A DNA stretch of 64,000 nt from Spirosoma sp. KCTC 42546. GTDB taxonomy: Bacteria > Bacteroidota > Bacteroidia > Cytophagales > Spirosomataceae. Positions 46,672-56,151 of this stretch are shown one piece after another (position 1 is the first letter of the stretch; every line of letters starts with the position of its first letter). The DNA is taken from assembly GCF_006965485.1 (NCBI RefSeq), contig NZ_CP041360.1, positions 6,986,501 through 7,050,500 of the forward strand, read 5' to 3'. The notes beneath the pieces were generated by a model. It worked only from the letters and a program-made list of their open reading frames with translations. It was not told where the DNA came from and ran no database searches. Made by a program: the position numbers and the translations under genes.

Positions 46672-47586
46672 ATGCTCCCTCCTTTTCTGCGTCCCGGCGA
46701 TACAGTCGGTGTTGTGGCTCCTGCCAGTTGGTTTCCGTATGAAGAACTGGCTGATGGGCTTCGAATTCTGCGCGATGACTGGCATCTCAACGTCATTGAA
46801 GGCGAAAGTCTGCACGCCATTGATGGCCCATTTGCGGGTTCTGATGATCTGCGCCGAGCCGATATTCAACGTCTGTTCGATGACCCGACCGTGAAAGCTG
46901 TGTTTGCGGCCCGGGGTGGCTACGGCTGTTATCGCATTGCAGATGGCCTGTATTTAGCCGGTATTAAAGCAAACCCAAAATGGCTCGTAGGTTTCAGCGA
47001 CGTAACCGTACTCCTAAGCTTATTACACAACCATGGTATTGTAAGTCTGCATGGTCTGATGCCCCGACAATTCGGCGATCCTGCCCGAGCTGCAGCCCTG
47101 GAGTCAGTTCGGCAGTGGCTGTTTGGTGAATTCCCTGCGCATTATATTGTGCCAACGCACCCACTAAATCGGCCAGGGCATGCTAAAGGAAATCTCGTTG
47201 GCGGCAATTTAACTATGCTTGTCAACTCAATTGGCACACCTACCGATGTAAATTTCACCGATAAGATCCTCTTTATTGAAGACATCGACGAAACGCTTTT
47301 CTCGCTCGATCGCATGATGACCCAACTCCGGCGGTCCGGGCGATTGGAAAATCTGGCGGGCTTAGTTGTTGGTCAGTTTACTGATATGCGGGCTAATCAA
47401 TCATTACCCTTTGGCAAGGATTCGTTCGAAATTATTGCCGATACGGTCGCGGCTTATTCTTATCCCATATTAGTCGATTTTCCCGCCGGTCACGTTGAGT
47501 TTAACCTGGCGCTACCCATTGGCAAATCGGTAGAGTTAGTCGTGGGGAAAGACAATGCGCGACTTGAGTTTTTTCGACAGGATTAA
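46672..47586 (+). CDS. LD-carboxypeptidase (S66 family, LdcA-like)
   Basis: 304 residues. Removes the terminal D-Ala from murein tetrapeptides in the cytosol during peptidoglycan recycling. Motifs: GDTVGVVAPASWF, AVFAARGGYGCYRI, WLVGFSDVTVLLS (nucleophile Ser in GxSD), GNLVGGNLTMLVNSIGTP, ILFIEDIDETLFSLDRMMTQL (catalytic Glu) and FPAGHVEFNLALPIG (catalytic His). The Ser-Glu-His set is complete. Its stop codon lies inside the left arm of a hairpin. Confidence 0.92.
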   Translation: MLPPFLRPGDTVGVVAPASWFPYEELADGLRILRDDWHLNVIEGESLHAIDGPFAGSDDLRRADIQRLFDDPTVKAVFAARGGYGCYRIADGLYLAGIKANPKWLVGFSDVTVLLSLLHNHGIVSLHGLMPRQFGDPARAAALESVRQWLFGEFPAHYIVPTHPLNRPGHAKGNLVGGNLTMLVNSIGTPTDVNFTDKILFIEDIDETLFSLDRMMTQLRRSGRLENLAGLVVGQFTDMRANQSLPFGKDSFEIIADTVAAYSYPILVDFPAGHVEFNLALPIGKSVELVVGKDNARLEFFRQD

Positions 47587-47665
47587 CAGCCAAGCCGACG
47601 TTCGGCTAAGACGCGATTTGCCGGAATTGTAATCCTGTCTTACCCTCTTAATCCTGTCGAAAAAA
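47569..47665. repeat. Inverted repeat spanning the end of the LD-carboxypeptidase gene
   Basis: TTTTTTCGACAGGATTAA (47569-47586) pairs with its complement at 47648-47665. The left arm contains the last codons and stop of the carboxypeptidase gene, and the right arm ends one base before the SDR ATG, so it covers the whole gap. Confidence 0.65.
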
Positions 47666-47666
47666 A

Positions 47667-48464
47667 ATGGCTCTCGCGAACTCTGTTATCTGGATTACTG
47701 GTGCGTCTTCTGGCATTGGCGAAGCCATCTCTTTGGCTGTAAGCAAACTAAGCAACGTTAAACTGGTGCTATCGGCCCGACGTGCAGATGAATTGCACCG
47801 GGTGGCTATAGCAACGGGCTTGCCTGCTTCAAACGTGTTGATCTTGCCAATGGATGTGGCTGATTTAGACAGTCTGCCAGCGCATGTCGAAACGGTTCGC
47901 CAACGTTTTGGGCGAATCGACTACCTGTTTCAAAATGCCGGTATCAGCCAACGAAGCCTGGTTATCGACACTAATTTTTCGGTCTATAAGCAGATTATGG
48001 ATGTGAATTTCTTTGGCGTCGTAGCGCTCACCAAAGCTGTACTGCCGTTAATGCTGGCCCAAGGGAGTGGCCATTTTGTCGTTACCAGTAGCGTAGCAGG
48101 CAAACTCGCTACCAAGCAACGGTCTGGTTACTGCGCCAGCAAACACGCCCTGCATGGTTTTTTCGATGCGCTTCGTTCTGAGGTATACGAGGCAGGGTTG
48201 CGCGTTACAATCGTTTGCCCCGGCTACATCCGAACGGCCATTTCCATCAACGCACTTGGGCCCGACGGCCATACGCATGGCAAAATGGATGAAAATCAGG
48301 AAATCGGCATGGCTCCTGAGGACTTCGCACAACGACTGCTCCGAGCCGTTTCTAAAGAAAAAGAGGAAGTCTATATAGGCGGCTCCGAAATCTACGGCAT
48401 CTACCTCAAACGCTTTCTGCCGGGGTTGCTGTCGCGAATTTTGAGAAACAGGAAAGGGGTATAA
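47667..48464 (+). CDS. Short-chain dehydrogenase/reductase (DHRS7-like classical SDR)
   Basis: 265 residues: VIWITGASSGIGEAIS, LSARRADELHRV, LPMDVADLDSLPAHVE, LFQNAGISQRSLV, FVVTSSVAGKLATKQRSGYCASKHALHGFF (Ser and YxxxK) and VCPGYIRTAISINALG. Similar to DHRS7-type reductases with a C-terminal extension holding PEDFAQRLLRAVSKEKEEVYIGG. NADP-dependent oxidoreductase of unknown substrate. The SDR ATG sits immediately after the hairpin arm with no visible ribosome site. Confidence 0.9.
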   Translation: MALANSVIWITGASSGIGEAISLAVSKLSNVKLVLSARRADELHRVAIATGLPASNVLILPMDVADLDSLPAHVETVRQRFGRIDYLFQNAGISQRSLVIDTNFSVYKQIMDVNFFGVVALTKAVLPLMLAQGSGHFVVTSSVAGKLATKQRSGYCASKHALHGFFDALRSEVYEAGLRVTIVCPGYIRTAISINALGPDGHTHGKMDENQEIGMAPEDFAQRLLRAVSKEKEEVYIGGSEIYGIYLKRFLPGLLSRILRNRKGV

Positions 48465-48469
48465 CGGTT

Positions 48470-48540
48470 ACGGTATTTGGTTTACGGTTGACTGATGTAT
48501 GAGTTGCTGACGCATCAGTCAACCGTAAACCAAATACCGT
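48470..48540. terminator. Perfect 28-bp hairpin between convergent genes
   Basis: Arms 48470-48497 and 48513-48540 are perfectly complementary with a 15-base loop. It separates the SDR gene and the M20 amidohydrolase gene and should stop transcription from both sides. Confidence 0.8.
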
Positions 48541-48555
48541 AAATCGTTATACTCT

Positions 48556-49914
48556 TTACTGCCCGCTCGCGGTTGTTAACTCCTTTATCGCAATACCCTT
48601 GCTGGCAAATTCCATATAATCGGTGGTCAGGCGGCAGAGCGATTTCATGCCGAGTACAAAACCACCTTCGTCGATCTGAAAATCAGGCGTATGGTGCGGA
48701 GCGGCATCCTCTACTTTTTTACCCTTCGTCATACCGCCCAGAAAGAAGAAGAAACCCGGCACTTTTTGCTGATAGAACGAGAAATCTTCAGCACCTGTCT
48801 GAGCAGGTGTCAGCTTAATGTTGTTTTTACCCGCTACTGCTTCGAGCGAAGGAATCATCTGATCCGTTAGTTTAGGATCGTTGTAGGTAACCGGGTACAT
48901 GACATTAATTTTTACATCGGCCTGAGCACCTGCGCTTTCCGCAATGTTCGTCGCAATTTCACCGATGCGCCGATGAACCAGCTTTTGCGCTTCGGGACTG
49001 AATGTGCGAATGGTGCCGATCATATTGGCCTCTTCGGGGATAATGTTTTGCCGAATACCACTGTGTAAAGCGCCTACGGTTACTACAGCCGCGTTATCAG
49101 TAAGCGTTATGTTACGGCTAACAATAGTTTGCAAACCCATCACAACCTGAGCCGAGGTCACAATTGGATCAACACCCGACCAGGGAGCGGCTCCATGTGT
49201 TTGTTTACCTTTGATTTTAATGGCATATGAATCGACGGCGGCCATTGTGGCACCGGGCCGATATTTGATCGTACCGACTTCGGTTTGCGAGTTAATATGG
49301 AGACCAAAAATGGCGTCGACTTTTGGATTTTCCAGAACACCTTCCTTGACCATCAGATAAGCGCCACCTTCTTCACCTTCGGGAGCACCTTCTTCAGCGG
49401 GTTGGAAAATGAACTTAACCGTGCCGCGCAGATCATTTTTAACGGAGGCCAGTATTTCGGCCGTACCCATCAGAATAGCGACGTGCGTATCGTGGCCACA
49501 GGCATGCATCACACCCGTTTGCTGCCCATTGTATTCGGTTTTCACCTGGGATTTGAATGGTATATCAACCCGCTCTGTTACTGGCAACCCGTCAATATCG
49601 GCCCGTAAAGCCACAACAGGGCCAGGTTTTCCACCTTTCAGCAAGCCAACTACGCCCGTTTTTCCAACGCCGGTTTTCACCTCCATGCCAAGCGACTGTA
49701 GGTGAGCCGCTATTTTAGCTGCCGTTTGAAACTCGCGATTACCTAACTCTGGGTGTTCGTGAAAATCACGTCGCCAGGCAACCACTTTCTTTTCCAAGCT
49801 CTCAGCGGTTTTATCCATTCGTGCATTTAGCGTTGTGCTCTGCCCGAACGTTGTATGCGCGATAAGGCCAATGAAGGCCAGTGAAGAAACAAATAGCGTA
49901 TGTTTTTTCATCAA
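48556..49914 (-). CDS. M20-family amidohydrolase/peptidase, exported
   Basis: 452 residues. Signal peptide (KKHTLFVSSLAFIGLIAHTTFG) followed by the di-metal M20D fold: WRRDFHEHPELG, VALRADIDGLPV, MHACGHDTHVAILMGTA, FIFQPAEEGAPEGEEGG, FGLHINSQTEVG, TGAEDFSFYQQKVPGFFFFLGG and PHHTPDFQIDE. Lid domain about 195-310. These hydrolyse N-acyl amino acids (hippurate, indole-acetyl conjugates, N-acetyl amino acids). Periplasmic. Monocistronic. Confidence 0.93.
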   Translation of the reverse strand: MMKKHTLFVSSLAFIGLIAHTTFGQSTTLNARMDKTAESLEKKVVAWRRDFHEHPELGNREFQTAAKIAAHLQSLGMEVKTGVGKTGVVGLLKGGKPGPVVALRADIDGLPVTERVDIPFKSQVKTEYNGQQTGVMHACGHDTHVAILMGTAEILASVKNDLRGTVKFIFQPAEEGAPEGEEGGAYLMVKEGVLENPKVDAIFGLHINSQTEVGTIKYRPGATMAAVDSYAIKIKGKQTHGAAPWSGVDPIVTSAQVVMGLQTIVSRNITLTDNAAVVTVGALHSGIRQNIIPEEANMIGTIRTFSPEAQKLVHRRIGEIATNIAESAGAQADVKINVMYPVTYNDPKLTDQMIPSLEAVAGKNNIKLTPAQTGAEDFSFYQQKVPGFFFFLGGMTKGKKVEDAAPHHTPDFQIDEGGFVLGMKSLCRLTTDYMEFASKGIAIKELTTASGQ

Positions 49915-50175
49915 TATGTATTTTTTGGCACTGGTTTATTTGTAGTCCAAGTTACACATAACACAGTATAAAATATGGCGCTTCACATAATATCTTCGAA
50001 AAAGAACAACATAAACTACTATATAACAATTTTATATTGCCTATTTTCAGCAACAAACAGAATCAGCTCTTTAAGGGTATAAGCTCAGGTTTCAGAGATT
50101 TCAAAGAAACGTAAATTGCTTTTGAGCAAGGGTTTACCAACTTTATAAACGTTTTCTGTTTAATCATTCCTACCT

Positions 50176-50574
50176 ATGACCCAACTGCAACAAAACAAAC
50201 AAAATGCCATCAGCTTCTACGACTTGATGTTCAACCAGTGCAAGCCTGCGGAGGCTATTGCATACTATGTTGGTGAAACGTATACGCAGCATAATCCGAT
50301 GGTTAGCGATGGAAAGGCGGCATTCATCAGCTACTTCGAACGAATGGCCAGGGAATATCCAGGTAAACAGGTAACAGTTAAACGGGCTATTGCCGAAGAC
50401 AATCTGGTTGTTCTGCACTGCTTGCAACACTGGCCAATGACCGATGGAATAAGTACCGAAGATTGGGCCGGTATCGATATTTTCCGCTTCGATGACAACG
50501 GAAAAATTGTTGAACACTGGGATGTGTTGCAGGTGGTTCCGGCTACATCGGCAAACGGTAACACGATGTTCTAA
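50176..50574 (+). CDS. SnoaL-like protein
   Basis: 132 residues of the SnoaL/NTF2 fold: [85 protein letters not shown]. The QHNP and EHWD residues are the usual conserved points in this branch, which is often annotated as a nuclear transport factor 2 family or steroid isomerase-like protein. Function cannot be assigned. Preceded by AT-rich sequence with the promoter. Confidence 0.85.
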   Translation: MTQLQQNKQNAISFYDLMFNQCKPAEAIAYYVGETYTQHNPMVSDGKAAFISYFERMAREYPGKQVTVKRAIAEDNLVVLHCLQHWPMTDGISTEDWAGIDIFRFDDNGKIVEHWDVLQVVPATSANGNTMF

Positions 50575-50665
50575 TGAAACCATTTAGCACGAGTTGGTTC
50601 GTGCCTGCTCTCCAAACAAAGTTGAGTTGTTCCTGTTTTGACTTCATACTCAACGAAAAACAGTT

Positions 50666-51142
50666 ATGATTCGAACATACATTAACACCTTCCAGATTGG
50701 CGTTGTTGCTGGTATGCGTAGTATGCTGGCCCCTGCTCTGGTCAGCTATAAACTATCGCATACGTCCCCAGAACCATTAACTCAGTCAAAACTTCATTTT
50801 CTGGTCTCGCCCAAAGCAACCATGGCGTTAGAACTGATGGCTGGTGGTGAACTCATCGGCGATAAACTTCCAAGCGCCCCCGATCGCACCGGACAACCTC
50901 AACTATGGGGTCGAATTGCATCGGGAGCTATGTGTGGAGCGGCCCTGACTGAGGCTGATAAGCAGCCTATTGCATACGGAGCGGTTCTAGGTGCCGTGGG
51001 TGCAGCCGTTGGTTCGTTTGCCTTTTTTCACCTACGCCATTGGCTAACCCACGAGAAAGATATACCCGATCCCATCATTGCGTTAGCCGAAGATGCGTTG
51101 GCTATTGGAGTGGGCTTGATGATCATAAAAGGTAACGATTAA
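50666..51142 (+). CDS. DUF4126 membrane protein
   Basis: 158 residues with three or four hydrophobic segments (GVVAGMRSMLAPALVSY, YGAVLGAVGAAVGSFAFFHL, LAEDALAIGVGLMII) and the family's AALTEADKQPIAYGAVLGAVGA and DPIIALAEDALA. DUF4126 proteins are small membrane proteins of unknown role. Its last 4 bp overlap the convergent Cys-rich gene. Confidence 0.8.
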   Translation: MIRTYINTFQIGVVAGMRSMLAPALVSYKLSHTSPEPLTQSKLHFLVSPKATMALELMAGGELIGDKLPSAPDRTGQPQLWGRIASGAMCGAALTEADKQPIAYGAVLGAVGAAVGSFAFFHLRHWLTHEKDIPDPIIALAEDALAIGVGLMIIKGND

Positions 51143-51537
51143 TCCGTAATAGTCTGGGTTCGTATGTTTCGCACAACCTCATCGCAATTCGCACAGGCAT
51201 TGTCACCATCCTGATGATACCAACGGCACCGGTCTCGGATAGCGCAGGCAACGAGCGTTGCTTCTGCTTTGCGATTCATGACCTCCACAATTTTGCCAAC
51301 CAATCCACAGCCAGCCTGGCCCGAGTCCCAATGCCCACAACCCGTTTTCGCGCACGGGCTAGCGAATCGAAACCGCTCTTCAGGAGTGCGACCCTGTCGT
51401 GCTGTCTCCACGAAAGTTTGATCGATAATGATTGGTTCATCGAGATATTCGACATGACCAGTTGCCGTCTGAACACCAAAGAGAGCGGCACCAGGCTTAG
51501 CTGTTGAACTAGGACAAAGAAGGGAGGCCATATTCAC
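51139..51537 (-). CDS. Cysteine-rich protein encoded beside a double-glycine leader peptide
   Basis: 132 residues with eight cysteines at about 8, 62, 67, 77, 98, 104, 115 and 118, grouped as C-x4-C-x9-C and C-x5-C-x10-C-x2-C (PCAKTGCGHW, CRWYHQDGDNACANC). It also has HVEYLDEPIIIDQTFVETAR and TPEERFRFASPC. The spacing could ligate Fe-S clusters or zinc, or form disulphides. I do not recognise the family. It begins 21 bp after the leader peptide gene and probably shares its transcript, which suggests a maturation, binding or immunity role; this is inference. Confidence 0.6.
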   Translation of the reverse strand: MNMASLLCPSSTAKPGAALFGVQTATGHVEYLDEPIIIDQTFVETARQGRTPEERFRFASPCAKTGCGHWDSGQAGCGLVGKIVEVMNRKAEATLVACAIRDRCRWYHQDGDNACANCDEVVRNIRTQTITD

Positions 51538-51558
51538 AGAAGAAGTAAGTAGCTAAAC

Positions 51559-51783
51559 TTAAATTTTAATACTATTTGTAGTCGGAAGCCACATGCCTAG
51601 CGTTGGCAATTCAATCAGAATGCTAATGGGTTTGCCTAGTACGATTCCGCCGTTTACCTGCTCCAGCAAATCGTTGGTAAGCTGACCATTTTCGTCTACT
51701 TCAGCCAATTTTTTCATAAATTCCTCCTGGCTTAGATTAGCCTGTTGCAGGGTCTTAATTTTGTCGTTAATGCCTTTTTTCAT
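51559..51783 (-). CDS. Putative RiPP/bacteriocin precursor with double-glycine leader
   Basis: 74 residues. The leader (about 1-46) is amphipathic and acidic (LSQEEFMKKLAEVDENGQLTNDLLEQVNGG) and ends at NGG, the double-glycine cleavage motif of PCAT-type peptidase transporters. The core (47-74) is short, hydrophobic and Cys-free: IVLGKPISILIELPTLG and so on. With no Cys it is not a lanthionine peptide. The start follows a GACCTTTG -10-like box and a TATAACCTAATTGAATAAA element. Partner: the Cys-rich gene downstream. Confidence 0.6.
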   Translation of the reverse strand: MKKGINDKIKTLQQANLSQEEFMKKLAEVDENGQLTNDLLEQVNGGIVLGKPISILIELPTLGMWLPTTNSIKI

Positions 51784-51821
51784 GATTTCGTTAATTGATT
51801 TGACTTGATTTATTTACTAAT

Positions 51822-51907
51822 CAAAGGTCTTGAAACAGCCCTATGAAAGCTACAACAACTCGTTGTAAATCAGTCAAATCAATTATAGTTTATTCAATTA
51901 GGTTATA
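51822..51907 (-). promoter_or_regulatory. Shared upstream element and -10-like box of the leader-peptide gene
   Basis: Minus strand TATAACCTAATTGAATAAA (51907-51889), then GACCTTTG at 51829-51822, 78 bp from start to start. Two further copies with the same geometry lie at 61175 and 61513. Reads toward the precursor at 51783. Confidence 0.55.
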
Positions 51908-51981
51908 CAGAAAAGACTCATGGCCAAACCTGTTTTAGAGCAGATTTAACGATGAGTCTTTTACTCACGAAAACAGCCTGA

Positions 51982-54650
51982 TTAAGGCATTTCTATCGCC
52001 TTTATATTATCTTTTGGATGTCGGTCAATAAGCAGATTCATGGGGTCAATGCCAGCACGGTCTGGCTTCTGATTCACGCGCACTATAATGAACTGCTTCG
52101 GCTTTGTAATGTGGTGGCGCTGGTAGTATAGCAACTTTTCGGAATCGCTGCCTTTAGCCTTAGGCGCGTAAACCCCTATCCATATCCACTCATTTATGGG
52201 TCGTTTGGTCTCGTTACCGAGACTATCAGCCCGAACCTTTTCAGCAGATACTGTAACCTGAACGTCGTATTGTTTGCCTACCGGCGTCACCGTTACCTTA
52301 TCCGTTTTGAGTTCATATAGTGTGATGGCATTCACCCAGTCATCGAGCAGCCCCCGAAGGCTATCAGGCGTTACGGCTTGTAGTTCGCTGGTTAAGTCAG
52401 CTGCGGTTGGGTAAATTCCCGTTTGGGCTACCCTGGCCACATTCCAGCGATCGCGGTAGGCACGTAGCGCCTGATTCAGTTTGTCTTCACCAATCTGATC
52501 CTGCAATGCGTACAATACGTGCGCTCCTTTATTATAATGAATGTACTGCTGACCTTCGCATTGCGACAAAGGTTGCTCTTTCTTCGTCTCGGACTGACGG
52601 CCACGGAGGTAATAATCCAGTTCATAGCGTAGAAATTCCTGCATCCGCTCCTGAGGGTACTGATGCTTCATCACCATGAGTGCGCTGTATTCGGCCAAAG
52701 ATTCAGATAGCATAGCACTGCCCCGTACGTTGGCTTCGGTAACCTGATGGCCCCACCACTGATGGGCTGTTTCGTGAGCTGTCACAAAGAAAGGCATATC
52801 GATATCCTGCTTATCGTCGATGTCGGCAACAAACCCCATATCCTCCCCAAACGGAATGGTATTGGCAAACGATTGGGCATAACTCCGGTAGCGCGGAAAC
52901 TCCATAATGCGCAACTGGCGATGCTGAAAAGCGCCGTAGTTAGCCTGATAATAAGCCAGCGATGCTTTCATACCACGCATCATTCGGTCGAGATTGTGGG
53001 GATGGCCGGGGTGATAGTATATTTCCAGACTAATGGGATTGCCAGCTTTGCCTGTATAGACTTCCTTTTTGACCAGATACCGTGCCGAAACGATGGAATA
53101 AAAATCGGCGATGGGCGAATCCATCTGGTAACTGAAGTACCGGCGTTTCTTGCCATCAGGCCCGGTTTTGAGCCATTCTTTCTGTAGATAGCCCGGCGCA
53201 ATGGCGGTTTGATCGGGCGTGGTACTGATGGTCATGGCAAACCGAATCTGGTCGGCATCATCACCAAACACGTTCTGGCGCACACCAGCCGGGTCATTCT
53301 GAGCACGCATCCTCTCTTTCGGTTTCAGGCCATTATCTTTCCGTTTGTCATCAGAACTCAGCTCATACTGTTCACTGTAGCCAATACCCGGAAAATATTG
53401 ATTGGTAAAAAACGTGCCGTTTTGGACAATGTCGATGTTAGCATTCCCATTTTTGAATCCCTTGGTCCGGTAGAGCAAGTCAAAATCGAGCCGTAGACTA
53501 TCGCCCGGTTGCAGCGGTTGATCGAGATGATACATTCGGTAGGCATAATCGGCAACCTATAGATTATCAAGTTGGCTTGGTACCGAGAGTTTGAGTTGTT
53601 TCACCTGAATGTCATCATTCGGATAGCTTTGCAGATGGATGTACCGAATTGGCTGGGTTGTTTTATTTTTCAGGATATACCAACCCGTTGCCGTGAAATC
53701 ACGGGTTTCTGGAAACAGATCGACATTCACCGTGATAGCCGTGATTCGGGGCTGTGGCAAACTGGCAAATCGTTTAAGTGTCTTTTCATAATCGGCCTGC
53801 TGCGCTTCATCGGCTTTACTATTCCGATACTGGTTGAGCACGTTGGTGTTGTAATAAATGTATGACCCACTGGAGATAAAGACGATCAGCATGGCCAACC
53901 CAAACGTCAGCACAGGCCGGGTTAGCTGGTGCCGACCGATTTGCAACCGAAGCTTCAATAATTCCTCCGATCCACGCACCGATAAGACAACCGCGCCCGC
54001 GAATAAGAGTGCCCCAAACGCCGACCAATAGAGGGTTGTCCAGGAAAAAGGCGCAACGTAATGCCCAAAGCCGTTCATATCGGAATAGGTGCCCAGTGAA
54101 GCCGAATCGAATACCAACAGCCGATGCTCCCAACCCAGATACGATAAAACACCCAGAACCACGAAGAACAGGACCATGAGCGCGTGTCCGGCAAACTTAT
54201 TATTCACCATCGTATGAATAAAGAAGCCGAGCAACATGAACGTTAGAAGGCCCAGTAACGTATTGCCGTACAGGCTGGCAGCATATACCGACCAGTTGAT
54301 GAGCGATGCCCCTCCATGTAGTACCTGCATCAATGCCCCTAACCCAATGGCCAGCGTGATCATCAGCGCAAAGGCCAGTCCTAAGCCAAGGTATTTACTC
54401 AAAACAGCACCCAGTTCGGTACAGGCAACGCATCGCTGATCAGGCTGATCCGTACATCTCGCTCCTTCCAGATCAGATCACCAACGTACACAATTGTCCG
54501 CATCAACGACGATTTGCCCGCGCCATTGGGTCCAAGTAGCCCAAAAAGGCCTGGCTCAATGGTTAAGGATACGCCGTTCAGTGCGCGAACCGCACCAGCA
54601 GACTGCCCAGTGTTGTAGGTCTTGGTTAGGTAGTCGATTACTAAATTCAT
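51982..54650 (-). pseudogene. ABC transporter/M1 aminopeptidase gene with three lesions
   Basis: From 54650 the minus strand reads an ABC ATPase start (MNLVIDYLTKTYN, LFGLLGPNGAGKSSLMRTI, Walker A) that jumps near 54490 into a permease segment (GDLIWKERDVRISLISDALP), so Walker B and signature parts are deleted. One T is missing near 54401-54404, shifting the frame into the permease helices (LSKYLGLGLAF). A TAG at 53557-53559 then interrupts at LDNL*VADYAYR; after it the frame is open to 51982 as an M1 peptidase (FFVTAHETAHQWWGHQV, zinc site HExxH-E). Intact homologues are permease-peptidase fusions beside a separate ATPase. It cannot make a working transporter. Confidence 0.75.
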
Positions 54651-54782
54651 AGCAATAGGAAAAGTGAATTAATACGAAGGTCAGAAATCAGTTACAGGTC
54701 GATTGACTACAGGACTTTCGCCGAAGGCCTGAACTATCTGCTCTTACAAAGCAGCCTGTTAGCAACCCAAAGGAAAATATAT

Positions 54783-54813
54783 TTCGACCAATGCCCCCTT
54801 TTCTTCGACCAAT
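54783..54813 (-). promoter_or_regulatory. Pair of LytTR-like boxes upstream of the ABC gene
   Basis: Minus strand ATTGGTCGAA twice (54813-54804 and 54792-54783), starts 21 bp apart, reading toward the ABC pseudogene 132 bp downstream. The rest of 54651-54942 holds no gene. Confidence 0.6.
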
Positions 54814-54942
54814 AAGATCGGGGATGCGACGATTGAAAAACACGTAGTCTAGGGACACTCGTGCAATGAATTGCCAAAGCAAAATCTGTACACAAGCCCC
54901 CATGCAATGAGCTTGCGTATAGAGTGCCCGTTTGTTCAGTCG

Positions 54943-55179
54943 CTATTGCTGACGAACAGCCGTGATGAGCAGATCCTGTAAGGTTAACTCAATGAGATCC
55001 ATTAAGCTGATCTTATACAAAGACGATACTTGTTGTAGCACGGTGAGGGATAACTCGGTTCGTCCCGTTTCTTTTTTACTATAAGCAGCCTGGCTAACAC
55101 CTAACTGAAAGGCAACGTACTCCTGTGGATAGCCGTGAATCTCCCGGAGTTTGCGGATTTTGGTGGCAATGGGGTTCAT
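54943..55179 (-). CDS. XRE-type helix-turn-helix regulator
   Basis: 78 residues, essentially one HTH domain: IRKLREIHGYPQEYVAFQLGVSQAAYSKKETGRTELSLTVLQQVSSLYKISLMDLIEL, the classical Cro/CI five-helix pattern. Small regulators of this kind act as dimers on operators nearby. Its start is 75 bp from a pair of ATTRGTCGAA boxes that read toward it, and the LytTR regulator is divergent from it. Possible alternative: antitoxin, but no toxin gene is adjacent. Confidence 0.85.
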   Translation of the reverse strand: MNPIATKIRKLREIHGYPQEYVAFQLGVSQAAYSKKETGRTELSLTVLQQVSSLYKISLMDLIELTLQDLLITAVRQQ

Positions 55180-55253
55180 GATATATATCGGTAAAGGTTT
55201 ATGTTGTTTGACCGATACAAACTAACCGAGCAGCCTAACGGCAGAAAATTTAT

Positions 55254-55284
55254 TTCGACCAATAGGGCATTTGCTTCGACTAAT
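55254..55284 (-). promoter_or_regulatory. Pair of LytTR-like boxes between the XRE and LytTR genes
   Basis: Minus strand ATTAGTCGAA (55284-55275) and ATTGGTCGAA (55263-55254), starts 21 bp apart. Oriented toward the XRE gene; also only 41 bp from the LytTR ATG in the other direction, so it could serve both. Confidence 0.6.
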
Positions 55285-55324
55285 ACGTCACCATAACGGG
55301 TTTATAGAATATATTGCTTCTATT

Positions 55325-56098
55325 ATGAAGGATATACTCACCTGTTACTTAGTCGATGACGAGTCACCTGCCCATGTCATCATGTCGAAATACATCAGCC
55401 GTGTGCCTTATCTGGCCCTGCTTGGGCAGACATACGATCCGTTTGAGGGATTGGAACAGGTCCAACAACGTAAACCCGATATCCTGTTTCTGGACGTTGA
55501 AATGCCGTACATGACGGGTGTTGAGTTTTTGAAATCGCTGCAGAAACCTCATCCTATGGTCATTATGGTAACGGCCTCCCCTCAATTTGCGGCCGAAACC
55601 TACAACTTCGATGCGGTGACCCATTATTTGCTCAAGCCTGTAGGGTTCGATAAGTTTCTGGAGGCCATCAACCGGGTAACCAAACGGCTTAACTTTGAGA
55701 TAGACCCCAATGCGCCGACGCCAACGCGCCCACCAGCCCGTGTGCAAACACAAGCCCCAGTCGACCCGCGCGAAAAAATCCCTTACTTTCTGATTAAGGA
55801 AGACAAGAAGCTGATCCGTGTAGCGCCGGAGGATATTGTCTTTGCCGAAGGCATGAAAGACTACCTCAAGTTGCACCTCACAACGCGTGTTCTGATCACA
55901 CACATGACCATGAGCAAGCTGGAGGAGATGCTCCCCCCCTCGCAATTTCTGCGAATTAACCGGTCTTATATTGTCCGGCGGCAAGCGATCAAAGAGATCG
56001 ATGGCAATCAGATTACTACTCTCGACGGGAAGAAAGTAGTTATTGGCGTCACCTACCGCGAACGGGTGATGGAGGAGTTAAAGAAGAATATGATTTGA
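55325..56098 (+). CDS. LytTR-family response regulator
   Basis: 257 residues from ATG 55325 (a longer frame adds 18 unrelated residues). Receiver domain 1-120 with acidic pair D11/D12, phospho-acceptor D57 in DILFLDVEMPYMTG, T83-type switch and K104 in HYLLKPVGF. A Pro-rich linker (TPTRPPARVQTQAP) leads to a LytTR DNA-binding domain from about 155 (FLIKEDKKLIRVAPEDIVFAEGMKDYLKLHL, FLRINRSYIV). LytTR domains bind two short direct repeats spaced about two helix turns, as found at 54783, 55254 and 57286. The kinase follows 53 bp downstream. Confidence 0.92.
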   Translation: MKDILTCYLVDDESPAHVIMSKYISRVPYLALLGQTYDPFEGLEQVQQRKPDILFLDVEMPYMTGVEFLKSLQKPHPMVIMVTASPQFAAETYNFDAVTHYLLKPVGFDKFLEAINRVTKRLNFEIDPNAPTPTRPPARVQTQAPVDPREKIPYFLIKEDKKLIRVAPEDIVFAEGMKDYLKLHLTTRVLITHMTMSKLEEMLPPSQFLRINRSYIVRRQAIKEIDGNQITTLDGKKVVIGVTYRERVMEELKKNMI

Positions 56099-56151
56099 AT
56101 TCTGAGGCAATAAATTATAGTGTTAACTAGACCCAATCCCACACTTGTATT

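Noticed and set aside
51982..53535. Stand-alone M1 aminopeptidase gene starting at 53535
   Set aside because: The frame continues upstream in phase through a TAG into permease sequence, and the start would fall inside the N-terminal beta domain.
54688..54903. 71-codon minus-strand frame between the ABC pseudogene and the XRE gene
   Set aside because: It covers the LytTR-like boxes, has no protein-like pattern and no ribosome site.
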